Assembly: GCA_934589065.1 (NCBI GenBank)
Contig: CAKTNN010000017.1
Span: 1 to 42,043 of the forward strand
Source of the DNA: an uncultured Oscillospiraceae bacterium
GTDB taxonomy: Bacteria > Bacillota > Clostridia > Oscillospirales > Oscillospiraceae
DNA length: 42,043 nucleotides
Direction: 5' to 3'
Made by a program: the position numbers and the translations under genes. The notes under the pieces are model-generated. The model did no database searches and had not been told where the DNA came from. It saw nothing but the letters and a program-made list of their open reading frames with translations. This document shows positions 15,737-23,102 of this stretch, one piece after another (positions within the stretch are counted from its first letter, which is position 1; the number at the start of each line of letters is the position of its first letter).

Positions 15737-16411
15737 ATGTTTCATATTCTGGTAGTCGATGACGATAAAAATACCCGACGGCTGATGCGGGCGGTGCTGG
15801 AGGGCGATGGCTATACCGTTACCACCGCCTGCGATGGCGAAGAGGCCCTGGCTGTTATGGACAAAGAGCACATCGATCTGGCAGTGCTGGACATTATGAT
15901 GCCCCGGATGGATGGCTATGAGTTTACGAAGACCCTGCGCAGTGCCAATAGTGAGCTGCCGATTCTGATGGTTTCCGCCAAGCAGCTGTCGGAAGACCGG
16001 AAGAAGGGCTTCCTGGTGGGCACGGATGACTATATGACCAAGCCTGTGGATACCGACGAAATGCTGCTGCGGATCAAAGCGCTGCTCCGGCGGGCAAAGA
16101 TTGCCAGCGAGCGGAAAATCGTCATCGGCCCGGTGGTGCTGGATTACGATTCCCTGACTGTCAGCCGGGGGAACGAGCATCAGGAGCTGCCTCAGAAGGA
16201 ATTCCTCCTTCTATATAAGCTCCTGTCCTACCCAGGCAAAATCTTCACCCGCATTCAGCTGATGGATGAAATCTGGGGCATGGACTCCGATACCGGCTGG
16301 GAAACCGTCACGGTTCACATTGGGCGGCTGCGCAAGCGCTTTGAAAACTGGCCTGAATTTGAAATCATCTCCGTCCGCGGCCTGGGCTATAAGGCGGTGA
16401 AGAAGGTATGA
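15737..16411 (+). CDS. Response regulator, OmpR/PhoB family
   Basis: 224 residues. Receiver domain 1-115 with acidic pocket Asp8-Asp10, phosphorylated Asp52 in VLDIMMPRMDGYEF, switch Ser/Thr in MVSAKQ and Lys in TKPVD. A winged-helix DNA-binding domain (130-224) has ELPQKEFLLLYKLLSYPGKIFTRIQLMDEIWG and TVHIGRLRKRFE. It is the output partner of the kinase whose ATG overlaps its stop by 4 bases. Start behind GGAGG. Target genes cannot be named; neighbours on lipid metabolism are divergent and could be controlled (weak inference). Confidence 0.95.
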   Translation: MFHILVVDDDKNTRRLMRAVLEGDGYTVTTACDGEEALAVMDKEHIDLAVLDIMMPRMDGYEFTKTLRSANSELPILMVSAKQLSEDRKKGFLVGTDDYMTKPVDTDEMLLRIKALLRRAKIASERKIVIGPVVLDYDSLTVSRGNEHQELPQKEFLLLYKLLSYPGKIFTRIQLMDEIWGMDSDTGWETVTVHIGRLRKRFENWPEFEIISVRGLGYKAVKKV

Positions 16412-17466
16412 AGGCAGAAAAGCAGGGCCGCATGACCCTGACGCTGCTGCTCTCCGGCAGCGTGTTCCTGGTGACCCTGGTGACTCTGGGGATCATCGGT
16501 ATTGTGCTGTTGGCAGTGGACAAGCTGGGCATTCTGGCTCAGTGGATGGAGCACGCCAGTATTCTCGGCTTTTTCGGCATTATCGCCCTCATCAGTCTGG
16601 TGGGCGGCACACTGCTGACCTTCCTTCTGGGCACCTTTCCCCTGCGCTCCATTAACCGGATGACGGAGGGGCTCCACCGGCTGGCCTCCGGAGATTATAA
16701 GGCCAGGATCGTGCCGGGCAAGATTTTGGGCAGCGTCCGTCCATTCCGGGATATGATCGACAGCTTCAATACCACCGCTCAGGAGCTGGAGGGCACGGAA
16801 ATGCTCCGCTCCGACTTTATCAACAATTTTTCCCATGAGTTTAAAACGCCCATCGTCTCCATTGCCGGGTTTGCAAGCCTTTTAAAGCAGGGGAATCTCA
16901 GCGACCAGGAGCAGAAGGAATACCTGAACATCATTGAGAGCGAATCCCGGCGGCTGGCCTATATGGCAACCAATGTGCTGAACCTGACCAAGGTGGAAAA
17001 CCAGGCGATTCTGACGGATATCACCACCTTTAATCTTTCCGAGCAGCTGCGTAAAAGCGTCCTGCTGCTGGAAGCAAAGTGGGAAAAGAAAAACCTGGAA
17101 ATGAGTCTGGAGCTGGAGGAGCACACCATCACCGGCAACCAGGAGCTTTTGAGCCAGGTTTGGGTGAATCTACTGGACAATGCCATCAAGTTTTCCCCGG
17201 AAGGGCAGACGGTGGAGATTTCTGCCTCCGAAGAGGAAAACAGCATTGCCGTATCCATTACCAATACCGGTTCTTTCATCCCTGAAGACCAGCTGGAGGC
17301 CATTTTCCGGAAATTCTACCAGGCAGACCATTCCCACAATACCGAAGGAAACGGCATCGGCCTGGCGGTGGTCAAGCGAGTTGTGGAGCTCCACGGCGGC
17401 AGCATCCACGTGGAAAGCAACGCCTCCTTTACAAAGTTTACGGTTACGCTGCCGAAGAATAAATAA
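16408..17466 (+). CDS. Sensor histidine kinase
   Basis: 352 residues. Two membrane helices (about 10-36 and 52-75) leave only about 15 residues outside, then a HAMP linker (76-130), a dimerisation domain with FSHEFKTPIV (His143 phosphorylated) and an ATPase domain with WVNLLDNAIKFS (N box) and GNGIGLAVVKRV (G box). The tiny outer loop places it among intramembrane-sensing kinases that often answer to envelope stress or to partner membrane proteins (family knowledge). Translationally coupled to the response regulator. A strong bidirectional terminator follows. Confidence 0.94.
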   Translation: MKAEKQGRMTLTLLLSGSVFLVTLVTLGIIGIVLLAVDKLGILAQWMEHASILGFFGIIALISLVGGTLLTFLLGTFPLRSINRMTEGLHRLASGDYKARIVPGKILGSVRPFRDMIDSFNTTAQELEGTEMLRSDFINNFSHEFKTPIVSIAGFASLLKQGNLSDQEQKEYLNIIESESRRLAYMATNVLNLTKVENQAILTDITTFNLSEQLRKSVLLLEAKWEKKNLEMSLELEEHTITGNQELLSQVWVNLLDNAIKFSPEGQTVEISASEEENSIAVSITNTGSFIPEDQLEAIFRKFYQADHSHNTEGNGIGLAVVKRVVELHGGSIHVESNASFTKFTVTLPKNK

Positions 17467-17494
17467 ACCGCAGGCTGCGTTTTACACAAAAAAC

Positions 17495-17541
17495 AGTCAT
17501 TCCGTGCCAGCGCGCGCTGGCATGGAATGACTTTTGTTTTT
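17495..17541. terminator. Bidirectional terminator between convergent units
   Basis: AGTCATTCC-x-TGCCAGCG pairs with CGCTGGCA-x-GGAATGACT across 17495-17532. T-rich tracts follow on the plus strand (TTTTGTTTTT) and on the minus strand (GTTTTTTG). It ends the kinase operon and the opposing membrane-protein gene. Confidence 0.88.
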
Positions 17542-17564
17542 CTTGGCTTTTTTGCAGCAGCCGT

Positions 17565-19373
17565 TTATTCCTGTATTCCGTTTCCGTCTGCCCGGAACAG
17601 CAGCAACAGCACCGGGGCCGTATAGATCAGCGGGCTTGCATACCGCAGTGCGCCGTTGAGATGGGTCAGCAGCAGCCCGGCGGTGAGCACCGTCATGCTG
17701 AGGAGCCAGATCTCCTTTTTCCGGTTCTTTTGCCACAGGGCAGCGCTGAAGAGCAGCAGGCTCAGCCAGGTATAAGCGCCGGTTCCCGTGAGCTCCCGCA
17801 GCACAGGGGCTTTCATCACTTCCCACAGCTCGTTTTCAACGGTTGTGCGGATGCTTTCCGGCAGGTAATAAGAAAAACTGCTGCTTTCCGCGTTTGTCAG
17901 CTTTTGGAAGGGATACTGGCCCACGGTAATTCGCTCCCCCTGGGAGGTCCAGGGGGTAAAATAGTAGTTCCGGGAATACACCAGCGCCTCCAGGCAGGTA
18001 ATTGGGTGCTTCCGGAAGAAGGAAGCATGGAGCGCCAGATATCTCCGAACCTGGGCAGAAGACACAGCATGGTAGGTCTGCTTGATGGTATCCACCCCGG
18101 TGGGAGAGAAGCCCGTGCGCACGGTTTCGTAGTCCAGTACATCAGAGATGATCTGCTTTTCCTCCTGGGTTAGTTCCCCGTCATAGCGCTGGCAGTAGTA
18201 GCCGGTGATGGGATAGAAAAAGCTGTAGTTTTCCTGCTCCATGGGTTTTTCCACCCCCAGAGCCGGAAGAAGGAGTCCATTCAGGCAGAAGTGCCCTGCC
18301 AGGATTCCGCAGACTGCCAGCGTAAGCACCTTGCGGCGATCTTTTTGCAGCCACAGCAGCCCCAATAGGCAGGCAGATACCAGATACACCGCCCCCTTAC
18401 GGGTGGCGGCGCAGAGCACCGCCAATGCCAAAAGGAGCCCCATATCCTTTTTGCTCGGCTCCCGGACGCACCGGCGCAGGTACAGAGCAAACAAAAGATA
18501 CAGCGGCGCATGGATAAAGTCCTTTAATACCGATGCGGCAAAGGAGGGGAAATTGGGCATCAGGCCAAAAAACAGGCATAATAGCCACCCCGCTCTTTTG
18601 CTTCCCCGCTGCCAGGAAACCTCCCGGCAGGCAAAGGAAAAGGCGAACAGCGTCAGCCCAATCTGCACCGCAACACAGACAAGAATCCCAATATTGTCCC
18701 CACCAAGGGCCCTTCCCAGGCAGAACAGCGGGCCGTAGAGGAGCGTCAGAAAAATGGGATTGGAGGCCTCCCAGGGGAGCTTGCCCATAAACTGGAGAAT
18801 CTGGGCATCCGTATCCAGATAAATGGAGCCGGGGGCCCGAAGAATCAGAATCGGCAGCCACAGCACAAGCATCACGCCCGCCCAGAGAAGGCACAGCTTT
18901 CCGGCGGGGGCTTTTTCATTTTTTACCCCCAAGGGGCGGGCCATCCACCGGAAGAAGCACAGGCTCAGCCCATACCAGCTGCCCACCTGGGAAACCCAGT
19001 GCAGCAGGTTTTCTGGGCTCGCGCACCCCGGCAGGGCAACCAGGTTTTCCAGTGCCCCGGTGGGGGACTGGAAAATCAGGGTATTGCCTGCAAACAGTAC
19101 GGCGATCGCCAGTCCCGGCAGGAAAAACCGCCGTTCCCCGGAGAAAAACCCGCCCGTTTCCAGAAATGCCAGTAAAAAGCATACCAGGGCCAGCAGCAGA
19201 AAATCCAGGATATTGCTGGATAGATTGTACACAAGCCCGTATCGCAGGTGGGCTAGAAGCCCCCCCGCAGGAGCGCCCCAGTTCAGCCCCCGCAGGCACA
19301 GGGCGGAGGCCAAAGTAATCGCCGTCCAGGGAAGGCTAAGTAGAATGCGCTTCCCGTCAATTTTCATCTTCAT
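17565..19373 (-). CDS. Large polytopic membrane protein, DUF6020-like
   Basis: 602 residues from the ATG at 19373, which stands 9 bases after GGGAGGA; an ATG at 19382 is too close to that site. A dozen or more hydrophobic helices alternate with short loops. A RAPGSIYLDTDAQILQFMGKLPWEASNPIFLTLLYG stretch after residue 180, with acidic residues in a first outer loop, looks like membrane glycosyltransferases of the GT-C type and like DUF6020 proteins. The C-terminal 120 residues end in three more helices. Last gene of the prfC unit, overlapping the gene before it by 17 bases. Function unknown; transfer of a lipid-linked sugar to an envelope polymer is a guess. Confidence 0.7.
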   Translation of the reverse strand: MKMKIDGKRILLSLPWTAITLASALCLRGLNWGAPAGGLLAHLRYGLVYNLSSNILDFLLLALVCFLLAFLETGGFFSGERRFFLPGLAIAVLFAGNTLIFQSPTGALENLVALPGCASPENLLHWVSQVGSWYGLSLCFFRWMARPLGVKNEKAPAGKLCLLWAGVMLVLWLPILILRAPGSIYLDTDAQILQFMGKLPWEASNPIFLTLLYGPLFCLGRALGGDNIGILVCVAVQIGLTLFAFSFACREVSWQRGSKRAGWLLCLFFGLMPNFPSFAASVLKDFIHAPLYLLFALYLRRCVREPSKKDMGLLLALAVLCAATRKGAVYLVSACLLGLLWLQKDRRKVLTLAVCGILAGHFCLNGLLLPALGVEKPMEQENYSFFYPITGYYCQRYDGELTQEEKQIISDVLDYETVRTGFSPTGVDTIKQTYHAVSSAQVRRYLALHASFFRKHPITCLEALVYSRNYYFTPWTSQGERITVGQYPFQKLTNAESSSFSYYLPESIRTTVENELWEVMKAPVLRELTGTGAYTWLSLLLFSAALWQKNRKKEIWLLSMTVLTAGLLLTHLNGALRYASPLIYTAPVLLLLFRADGNGIQE

Positions 19374-19941
19374 GCGGCCCATTCCTCCCCGGAGTGTTTT
19401 CCCAGGGGAAGGGTTTCCCCTTTAAAACGGACTGACGGATGTAGCGGAAGGTTTCCTGTTCTCCCTGATCCCGGAGCATGGTCAAAAGAAAGCCCAGGGC
19501 TTTTTCCGTATTGGGATGCATCAGCAGCCGCTCCCTGCTCTTTTCAAAGTATTGCAGGGGGGATGCGGGAGTATAGGCCTTCCCCTCGTAGGTCATGCAG
19601 GCGGCCCGGCGATCCATTACCATTTCCACCAGATACCTGCGGGGCATTTCCACCGGCCCATACCGGCGGGTGGCGGGGCTCAAATCCGTCCAGTATTCAT
19701 AGTGGTGCCGGTTGCGGCCCTTGTGGTGCATCCAGGCCTCGCTGTAGCCTTTCTCCTCCCGCTCTGCGGCGTTGGGACTCCGAGTCCCCTGGTAGTATTT
19801 TACCCCTCGCCAGAATTCCGTAGGGGAGAACTTGCTCAGGTCGTGGGTCAGACCCTGCCGGTACAGGCCCACGCGGAAGCAGCCCTGGCACACCAGCGCC
19901 CGGTGATGGGCAACGGTTTTCAGATGACCCCAGAAATTCAT
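19357..19941 (-). CDS. DUF5662-like protein of unknown function
   Basis: 194 residues, no signal peptide or membrane helix. Histidine- and charged-rich: HLKTVAHHRALV, LTHDLSKFSPTEFWRGVKYYQG, AWMHHKGRNRHHYEYWTD, VEMVMDRRAACM. The HDLSKF and HHKGRNRHHYEYW patterns match the DUF5662 family as I recall it, often small proteins near phage or housekeeping genes. The invariant His/Asp residues suggest a metal-binding helical enzyme, but no reaction is known. It begins 5 bases after prfC and overlaps the membrane-protein gene, so it is transcribed with them. Confidence 0.72.
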   Translation of the reverse strand: MNFWGHLKTVAHHRALVCQGCFRVGLYRQGLTHDLSKFSPTEFWRGVKYYQGTRSPNAAEREEKGYSEAWMHHKGRNRHHYEYWTDLSPATRRYGPVEMPRRYLVEMVMDRRAACMTYEGKAYTPASPLQYFEKSRERLLMHPNTEKALGFLLTMLRDQGEQETFRYIRQSVLKGKPFPWENTPGRNGPHEDEN

Positions 19942-19946
19942 ATCGC

Positions 19947-21539
19947 TTACCCTTCCGATACCACGATTTCCGAAACCTGCAGCCCCGGATTTCTCCGGCA
20001 GGTGAAATCAATGGCCCAATAGCTGGAGAACACCAGCAGGTTTCTGCCCTTGTAGTCTTCCAGCAGCTCGGCATCCGTACCCAGATTCAAATCCGTCAGG
20101 TCGCCGGGATAGCTGTCAATCAGGCGGATTTCCTCGTAAGGCAGGCCCTCCATCCGCAAATCCACGCCGTATTCGTTTTTCATGCGGTACTCAAATACGT
20201 CAAACTGCAGCGTACCCACAACGCCTACGATCACCTCTTCCATACCGGAATTGGGAACCTTAAAAATCTGGATGGCGCCCTCCTGGGCAATCTGCTCCGT
20301 ACCCTTGACAAACTGCTTGCGCTTCATGGAATCCTTGGCGGAAACCCGGGCAAAGTGCTCCGGGGCAAAGGTGGGAATGCCGGAGAAGCGGAACTTCTTG
20401 CCGGGAACGGTGATGGTATCGCCGATGGAGAAAATGCCGGGGTCAAATACACCGATTACGTCTCCGGCGTAGGCCTCTTCCACGATTTCCCGCTCGGCAG
20501 CCATCATCTGCTGAGGCTGAGACAGGCGCATCTTCCGCCCGCCCTGCACGTGGTAGTATTCCGCGTCCCGGGTAAATTTGCCGGAGCAAATCCGCATAAA
20601 GGCCAGCCGGTCCCGGTGGGCCTTATTCATATTGGCCTGAATCTTAAAGACGAAGGCGGAGAAATCCGGACTGAAGGTATCGATGGTTCCGCAGTCCGCA
20701 ACCCGGGCCAGAGGAGGCGGGGTCAGCTTCAGGAAGGATTCCAGGAAGGGCTCAATGCCGAAGTTCGTCAGGGCAGAGCCAAAGAACACCGGGCTCAGCT
20801 GCCCCCGGCGAACCTCTTCCAGATCCATTTCCCGTCCGGCAGACAATAGCTCCACATCGTCAATCAGCTGCCGGTGCTTCTCTTCGCTGTCCAGAAGAGC
20901 GGCAACCTCCGGGTCATACAGGTCGATGGCCTGCTTGCCTGCCTTATTCTTTCCGGAAACGCCGGAGAAGAACAGAAGCTGGCTATTCTCCCGGTCGTAA
21001 ACGCCCTGGAAGTCCTTGCCGGAGCCAATGGGCCAGTTCATGGCATAAGTTTCAATGCCCAGCTCCCGCTCCAGCTCGTCCAGCAGGTCAAAGGGATCTT
21101 TGGCCTCCCGGTCCATCTTGTTCACAAAGGTAAAAATGGGGATGTGCCGCATGGCGCAGACCTTGAAAAGCTTCCGGGTCTGGGGCTCCACGCCCTTGGC
21201 CCCGTCAATGACCATGACGGCGGAGTCCGCTGCCATCAGGGTGCGGTAGGTATCCTCGGAGAAGTCCTGGTGGCCCGGCGTATCCAGAATGTTAATGCAG
21301 AAGCCCTCATACTGGAACTGCATGACGGAAGAGGTGACGGAAATACCACGCTGTTTCTCAATTTCCATCCAGTCGGAAGTGGCGGCGCGGGAATTCTTTT
21401 TTCCCTTGACCACACCCGCCTGGGCAATGGCTCCGCCGTAGAGCAGAAACTTCTCCGTCAGGGTGGTTTTACCGGCATCCGGGTGGGAGATGATGGCGAA
21501 GGTTCGGCGGCGGCTGATTTCTTGTTCTAAAGTAGACAT
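19947..21539 (-). CDS. prfC: Peptide chain release factor 3
   Basis: 530 residues from ATG 21539, behind GGAGGA. RF3 is the GTPase that recycles RF1/RF2 from the ribosome after termination. Visible: P-loop SHPDAGKTTLTEKFLL, switch I region with RAATSDWMEIEKQRGISVTSSVMQF, DTPGHQDFSEDTYRTL, NKMDREAKDPFD, then domains II and III. Length and order match bacterial RF3. It is first in a three-gene unit and has its own promoter (21653-21681). Confidence 0.96.
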   Translation of the reverse strand: MSTLEQEISRRRTFAIISHPDAGKTTLTEKFLLYGGAIAQAGVVKGKKNSRAATSDWMEIEKQRGISVTSSVMQFQYEGFCINILDTPGHQDFSEDTYRTLMAADSAVMVIDGAKGVEPQTRKLFKVCAMRHIPIFTFVNKMDREAKDPFDLLDELERELGIETYAMNWPIGSGKDFQGVYDRENSQLLFFSGVSGKNKAGKQAIDLYDPEVAALLDSEEKHRQLIDDVELLSAGREMDLEEVRRGQLSPVFFGSALTNFGIEPFLESFLKLTPPPLARVADCGTIDTFSPDFSAFVFKIQANMNKAHRDRLAFMRICSGKFTRDAEYYHVQGGRKMRLSQPQQMMAAEREIVEEAYAGDVIGVFDPGIFSIGDTITVPGKKFRFSGIPTFAPEHFARVSAKDSMKRKQFVKGTEQIAQEGAIQIFKVPNSGMEEVIVGVVGTLQFDVFEYRMKNEYGVDLRMEGLPYEEIRLIDSYPGDLTDLNLGTDAELLEDYKGRNLLVFSSYWAIDFTCRRNPGLQVSEIVVSEG

Positions 21540-21652
21540 AACATAGTCCTCCACAAAATCTGAATGGTTTATGGTTTGCAGCAGAGGGCTAATGTGGGCC
21601 AAAAAGCAACATACAATCCTCCAAATGCGTTTTTCACAGAATAAATCACTTT

Positions 21653-21681
21653 ATTTTATCACAGAAAGCATCCGGTTACAA
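21653..21681 (-). promoter_or_regulatory. Promoter of prfC
   Basis: On the minus strand TTGTAA (21676-21681), a 17-base spacer and TAAAAT (21653-21658) give a good sigma-A promoter about 110 bases before the prfC start. The rest of the gap 21540-21763 shows nothing further. Confidence 0.6.
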
Positions 21682-21763
21682 GGGGCTTTTTGAAGAATAT
21701 CCCCCGGCGGACAGGAAAAGGGGAAAGACGAAAGACGTCACCTTTAAGACTTCCTTAACCCTC

Positions 21764-21819
21764 TTGACAAATAAGGTTTAATGTGTTAAACTCCAAGTGT
21801 AAGGTTTAACGCATTAAAT
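21764..21819 (+). promoter_or_regulatory. Promoter with two palindromic operators, BlaI-like operon
   Basis: A perfect -35 TTGACA (21764-21769) and, after 17 bases, TAAACT (21787-21792) form the promoter. A perfect palindrome GTTTAA-TGTG-TTAAAC (21776-21791) fills the spacer and enters the -10. A second copy, GTTTAA-CGCA-TTAAAT (21804-21819), stands 28 bases downstream, centre to centre. The operon encodes a BlaI/MecI-family repressor, so these are its likely binding sites and would block polymerase at both promoter and start region. The promoter is near 80 bases before the first gene. Confidence 0.8.
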
Positions 21820-21849
21820 CTAATTCTCATAGAGAAAGGAAGAAAACCA

Positions 21850-22719
21850 ATGAAACGAATCGTCTCTTTCCTGCTGATCGCCCTGCTCCTTGCAGGCTGC
21901 GGCAGCAACCCGTCCAAAGCGCCGGAAGCAACCACCCAGGAAGTAACCCAGGCAGTCATCCAGGAAACCACCCAGCCCGCTACCTTCCCTACGGAGACGG
22001 AAGCCCCTACGGTCACGGTAGATGCCGTTACCGTGCCGGAGGAGGTTGTGGGCATTGCCGAGAGTGTCATCACAGGCCAGCAGAAGACCGTCCATGTATC
22101 TACTGCGGACGAGTTCCTCAGTGCCATTGCCCCCGATACGGAAATTGTTGTGGATGCGCAGCTGATCGATTTCAGCACTGCGGCGGATTATGGCAAATCT
22201 GGCGGCGAATACTATCGCTGGGACGATCCCTACGATGGCCCGGAGCTGATTATTCAGAATGTGCAGAATGTCACTGTCCGGGGCGGCGGTGAGGCGCGGA
22301 CGGACAACACCCTCTCCTGCGTGCCCAGATATGCCGATGTGCTGACTTTTGAGAATTGCTCCAATATTTATGTAACCCATATTTCCCTGGGCCACACCCA
22401 GGAGCCCGGCTACTGCATGGGCGGCGTTCTGAATTTTACCAACTCCGAAAAAATCCTGGTGGAGGATTGCGACCTCTACGGCTGCGGAACCCTGGGCGTG
22501 ATCGGAGACTTTAGCCTGGATATCCAGGTGATCAACAACCGCATCCATGATTGCAGCGTAGGCGGCGTGGAGTTTTCCTCCTGCCAGAATGTCCGGGTGG
22601 ACGGAAACACCTTTGAAAATCTGGGAGACGAATGGAACGAGGAAACCGGCATAGAGGCCCCCATTTTCCGGCTGTTTACCAGCGAAAATGTCACCTGCAA
22701 CGGAGAAGAAGTGCGCTGA
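21850..22719 (+). CDS. Beta-helix lipoprotein of unknown function
   Basis: 289 residues. Lipoprotein signal with LLAGC (Cys17), a Thr/Glu/Pro-rich linker to about 60, then a domain starting VHVSTADEFLSAIAPDTEIVVDAQLIDF and at least five beta-helix rungs: NVTVRGGG, NIYVTHISLGHT, KILVEDCDLYGCG, DIQVINNRIHDCS, NVRVDGNTFENLG. This is the right-handed parallel beta-helix of pectate-lyase-like proteins. No catalytic site can be picked out, so binding of an envelope or glycan ligand is as likely as cleavage. It is the first gene behind the operator pair, 17 bases before the repressor gene, so it is the regulated output of the system. Confidence 0.82.
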   Translation: MKRIVSFLLIALLLAGCGSNPSKAPEATTQEVTQAVIQETTQPATFPTETEAPTVTVDAVTVPEEVVGIAESVITGQQKTVHVSTADEFLSAIAPDTEIVVDAQLIDFSTAADYGKSGGEYYRWDDPYDGPELIIQNVQNVTVRGGGEARTDNTLSCVPRYADVLTFENCSNIYVTHISLGHTQEPGYCMGGVLNFTNSEKILVEDCDLYGCGTLGVIGDFSLDIQVINNRIHDCSVGGVEFSSCQNVRVDGNTFENLGDEWNEETGIEAPIFRLFTSENVTCNGEEVR

Positions 22720-22736
22720 CAGGAAAGGAGAAAGTC

Positions 22737-23099
22737 ATGGATACACCGAAAATCTTTGAAAGCGAATACCGTTTTTGCCTGCTCCTGTGGGAGCACGAGC
22801 CGGTGAATTCCACAAAGCTTGTTACCCTTTGCAAAGAGCAGCTGGACTGGTCAAAGGCCACGACCTATACGGTCATCCGCCGCCTTTCCGAGCGGGGGAT
22901 CGTGAAGAACGAAAACGCCATGGTCTCCACCCTGGTCACCAAGGAGCAGGTGCAGGCCTCCCGGCTGGATGAAATGGTGGCGGAAACCTTTGAAGGCTCC
23001 ATGCCCGCTTTTATCGCCGCCTTTTCCCACAGCAAAAAGCTATCCAAGGACGAGGTCGATCAGCTGCGGGCGCTGATTGACAGCTACGAGGAGGAATAA
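22737..23099 (+). CDS. BlaI/MecI/CopY-family repressor
   Basis: 120 residues from ATG 22737, behind AGGAAAGGAG. The N-terminal winged helix reads SEYRFCLLLWEHEPVNSTKLVTLCKEQLDWSKATTYTVIRRLSERGIVKNENAMVSTLVT, the BlaI DNA-binding domain, followed by a C-terminal dimerisation helix region. It should repress the promoter with the two GTTTAA palindromes upstream. Release would come by cleavage triggered by the BlaR1-like protein encoded 3 bases downstream. No beta-lactamase or PBP gene is present, so the trigger need not be a beta-lactam. Confidence 0.92.
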   Translation: MDTPKIFESEYRFCLLLWEHEPVNSTKLVTLCKEQLDWSKATTYTVIRRLSERGIVKNENAMVSTLVTKEQVQASRLDEMVAETFEGSMPAFIAAFSHSKKLSKDEVDQLRALIDSYEEE

Positions 23100-23102
23100 G
23101 CC

